Shown here piece by piece: positions 5,424 to 5,441 of a stretch of 5,441 bases of DNA (position 1 is its first letter; every line of letters starts with the position of its first letter). The notes under the pieces are model-generated. The model ran no database searches and was not told where the DNA came from. It was given only the letters and a program-made list of their open reading frames with translations. Position numbers and translations under genes: made by a program. This DNA is from an uncultured Oscillospiraceae bacterium (GTDB lineage Bacteria; Bacillota; Clostridia; Oscillospirales; Oscillospiraceae): the NCBI GenBank assembly GCA_959022875.1, contig CAUFAM010000104.1:1-5441 (forward strand), read 5' to 3'.

Positions 5424-5441
5424 AAGTGGCATCTAATGCTT

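Noticed and set aside
5138..5436. Small open frames over the right-end spacer and tRNA fragment
   Set aside because: They run through the hairpin and the tRNA fragment, lack good ribosome binding sites and show no domain-like composition.
5358..5441. Group I intron in tRNA-Arg(CCU), known in some bacteria
   Set aside because: A group I intron should end in G immediately before the 3' exon. The bases before the tRNA block are GTCTA, with no G at the junction, so an att site explains the break better; sequence to the right would settle it.

Overview
The window looks like chromosome from a GC-rich Clostridia bacterium, most likely an Oscillospiraceae-type gut anaerobe. This is inferred from GC-rich coding sequence on both strands, strong AGGAGG-type ribosome binding sites, an archaeal-type prolyl-tRNA synthetase, an S-layer-homology (SLH) protein and a bacteriohemerythrin; no taxonomic marker was tested.

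Layout, left to right. Positions 1-872 (minus) hold the first 290 codons of an archaeal-type prolyl-tRNA synthetase, cut by the left edge, with a good sigma-A-like promoter at 914-942. A divergent 162-residue protein of unknown function (1025-1513, plus) follows. A long hairpin at 1521-1558 lies between it and the converging SLH gene. Positions 1579-3888 (minus) encode a 769-residue exported protein with a signal peptide, three SLH repeats and about seven tandem beta-rich modules spaced every 74-78 residues. It has its own promoter at 3929-3957.

From about 3920 to 5205 the base composition falls sharply. The only gene there (4208-5092, plus) is a 294-residue fusion of a complete di-iron bacteriohemerythrin domain and a CheX-like domain that appears to lack the catalytic glutamate of CheX phosphatases. 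Composition becomes GC-rich again after about 5205.

At the right end (5358-5402, minus) is the 3' half of a tRNA-Arg(CCU), from the anticodon loop to an encoded CCA. It is followed by a perfect 20-bp hairpin that would act as its terminator. The 5' half of the tRNA is absent although there is room for it, and unrelated sequence begins exactly at the anticodon stem/loop junction. This is the usual mark of an attachment site left by a tyrosine-recombinase integrative element. The orientation places the element to the right, beyond position 5441, and makes the sequence to the left the original downstream flank of the tRNA.

The genes do not form one pathway. The window joins housekeeping translation, an envelope protein and a putative oxygen- or iron-responsive chemotaxis-related protein beside a tRNA integration hotspot.
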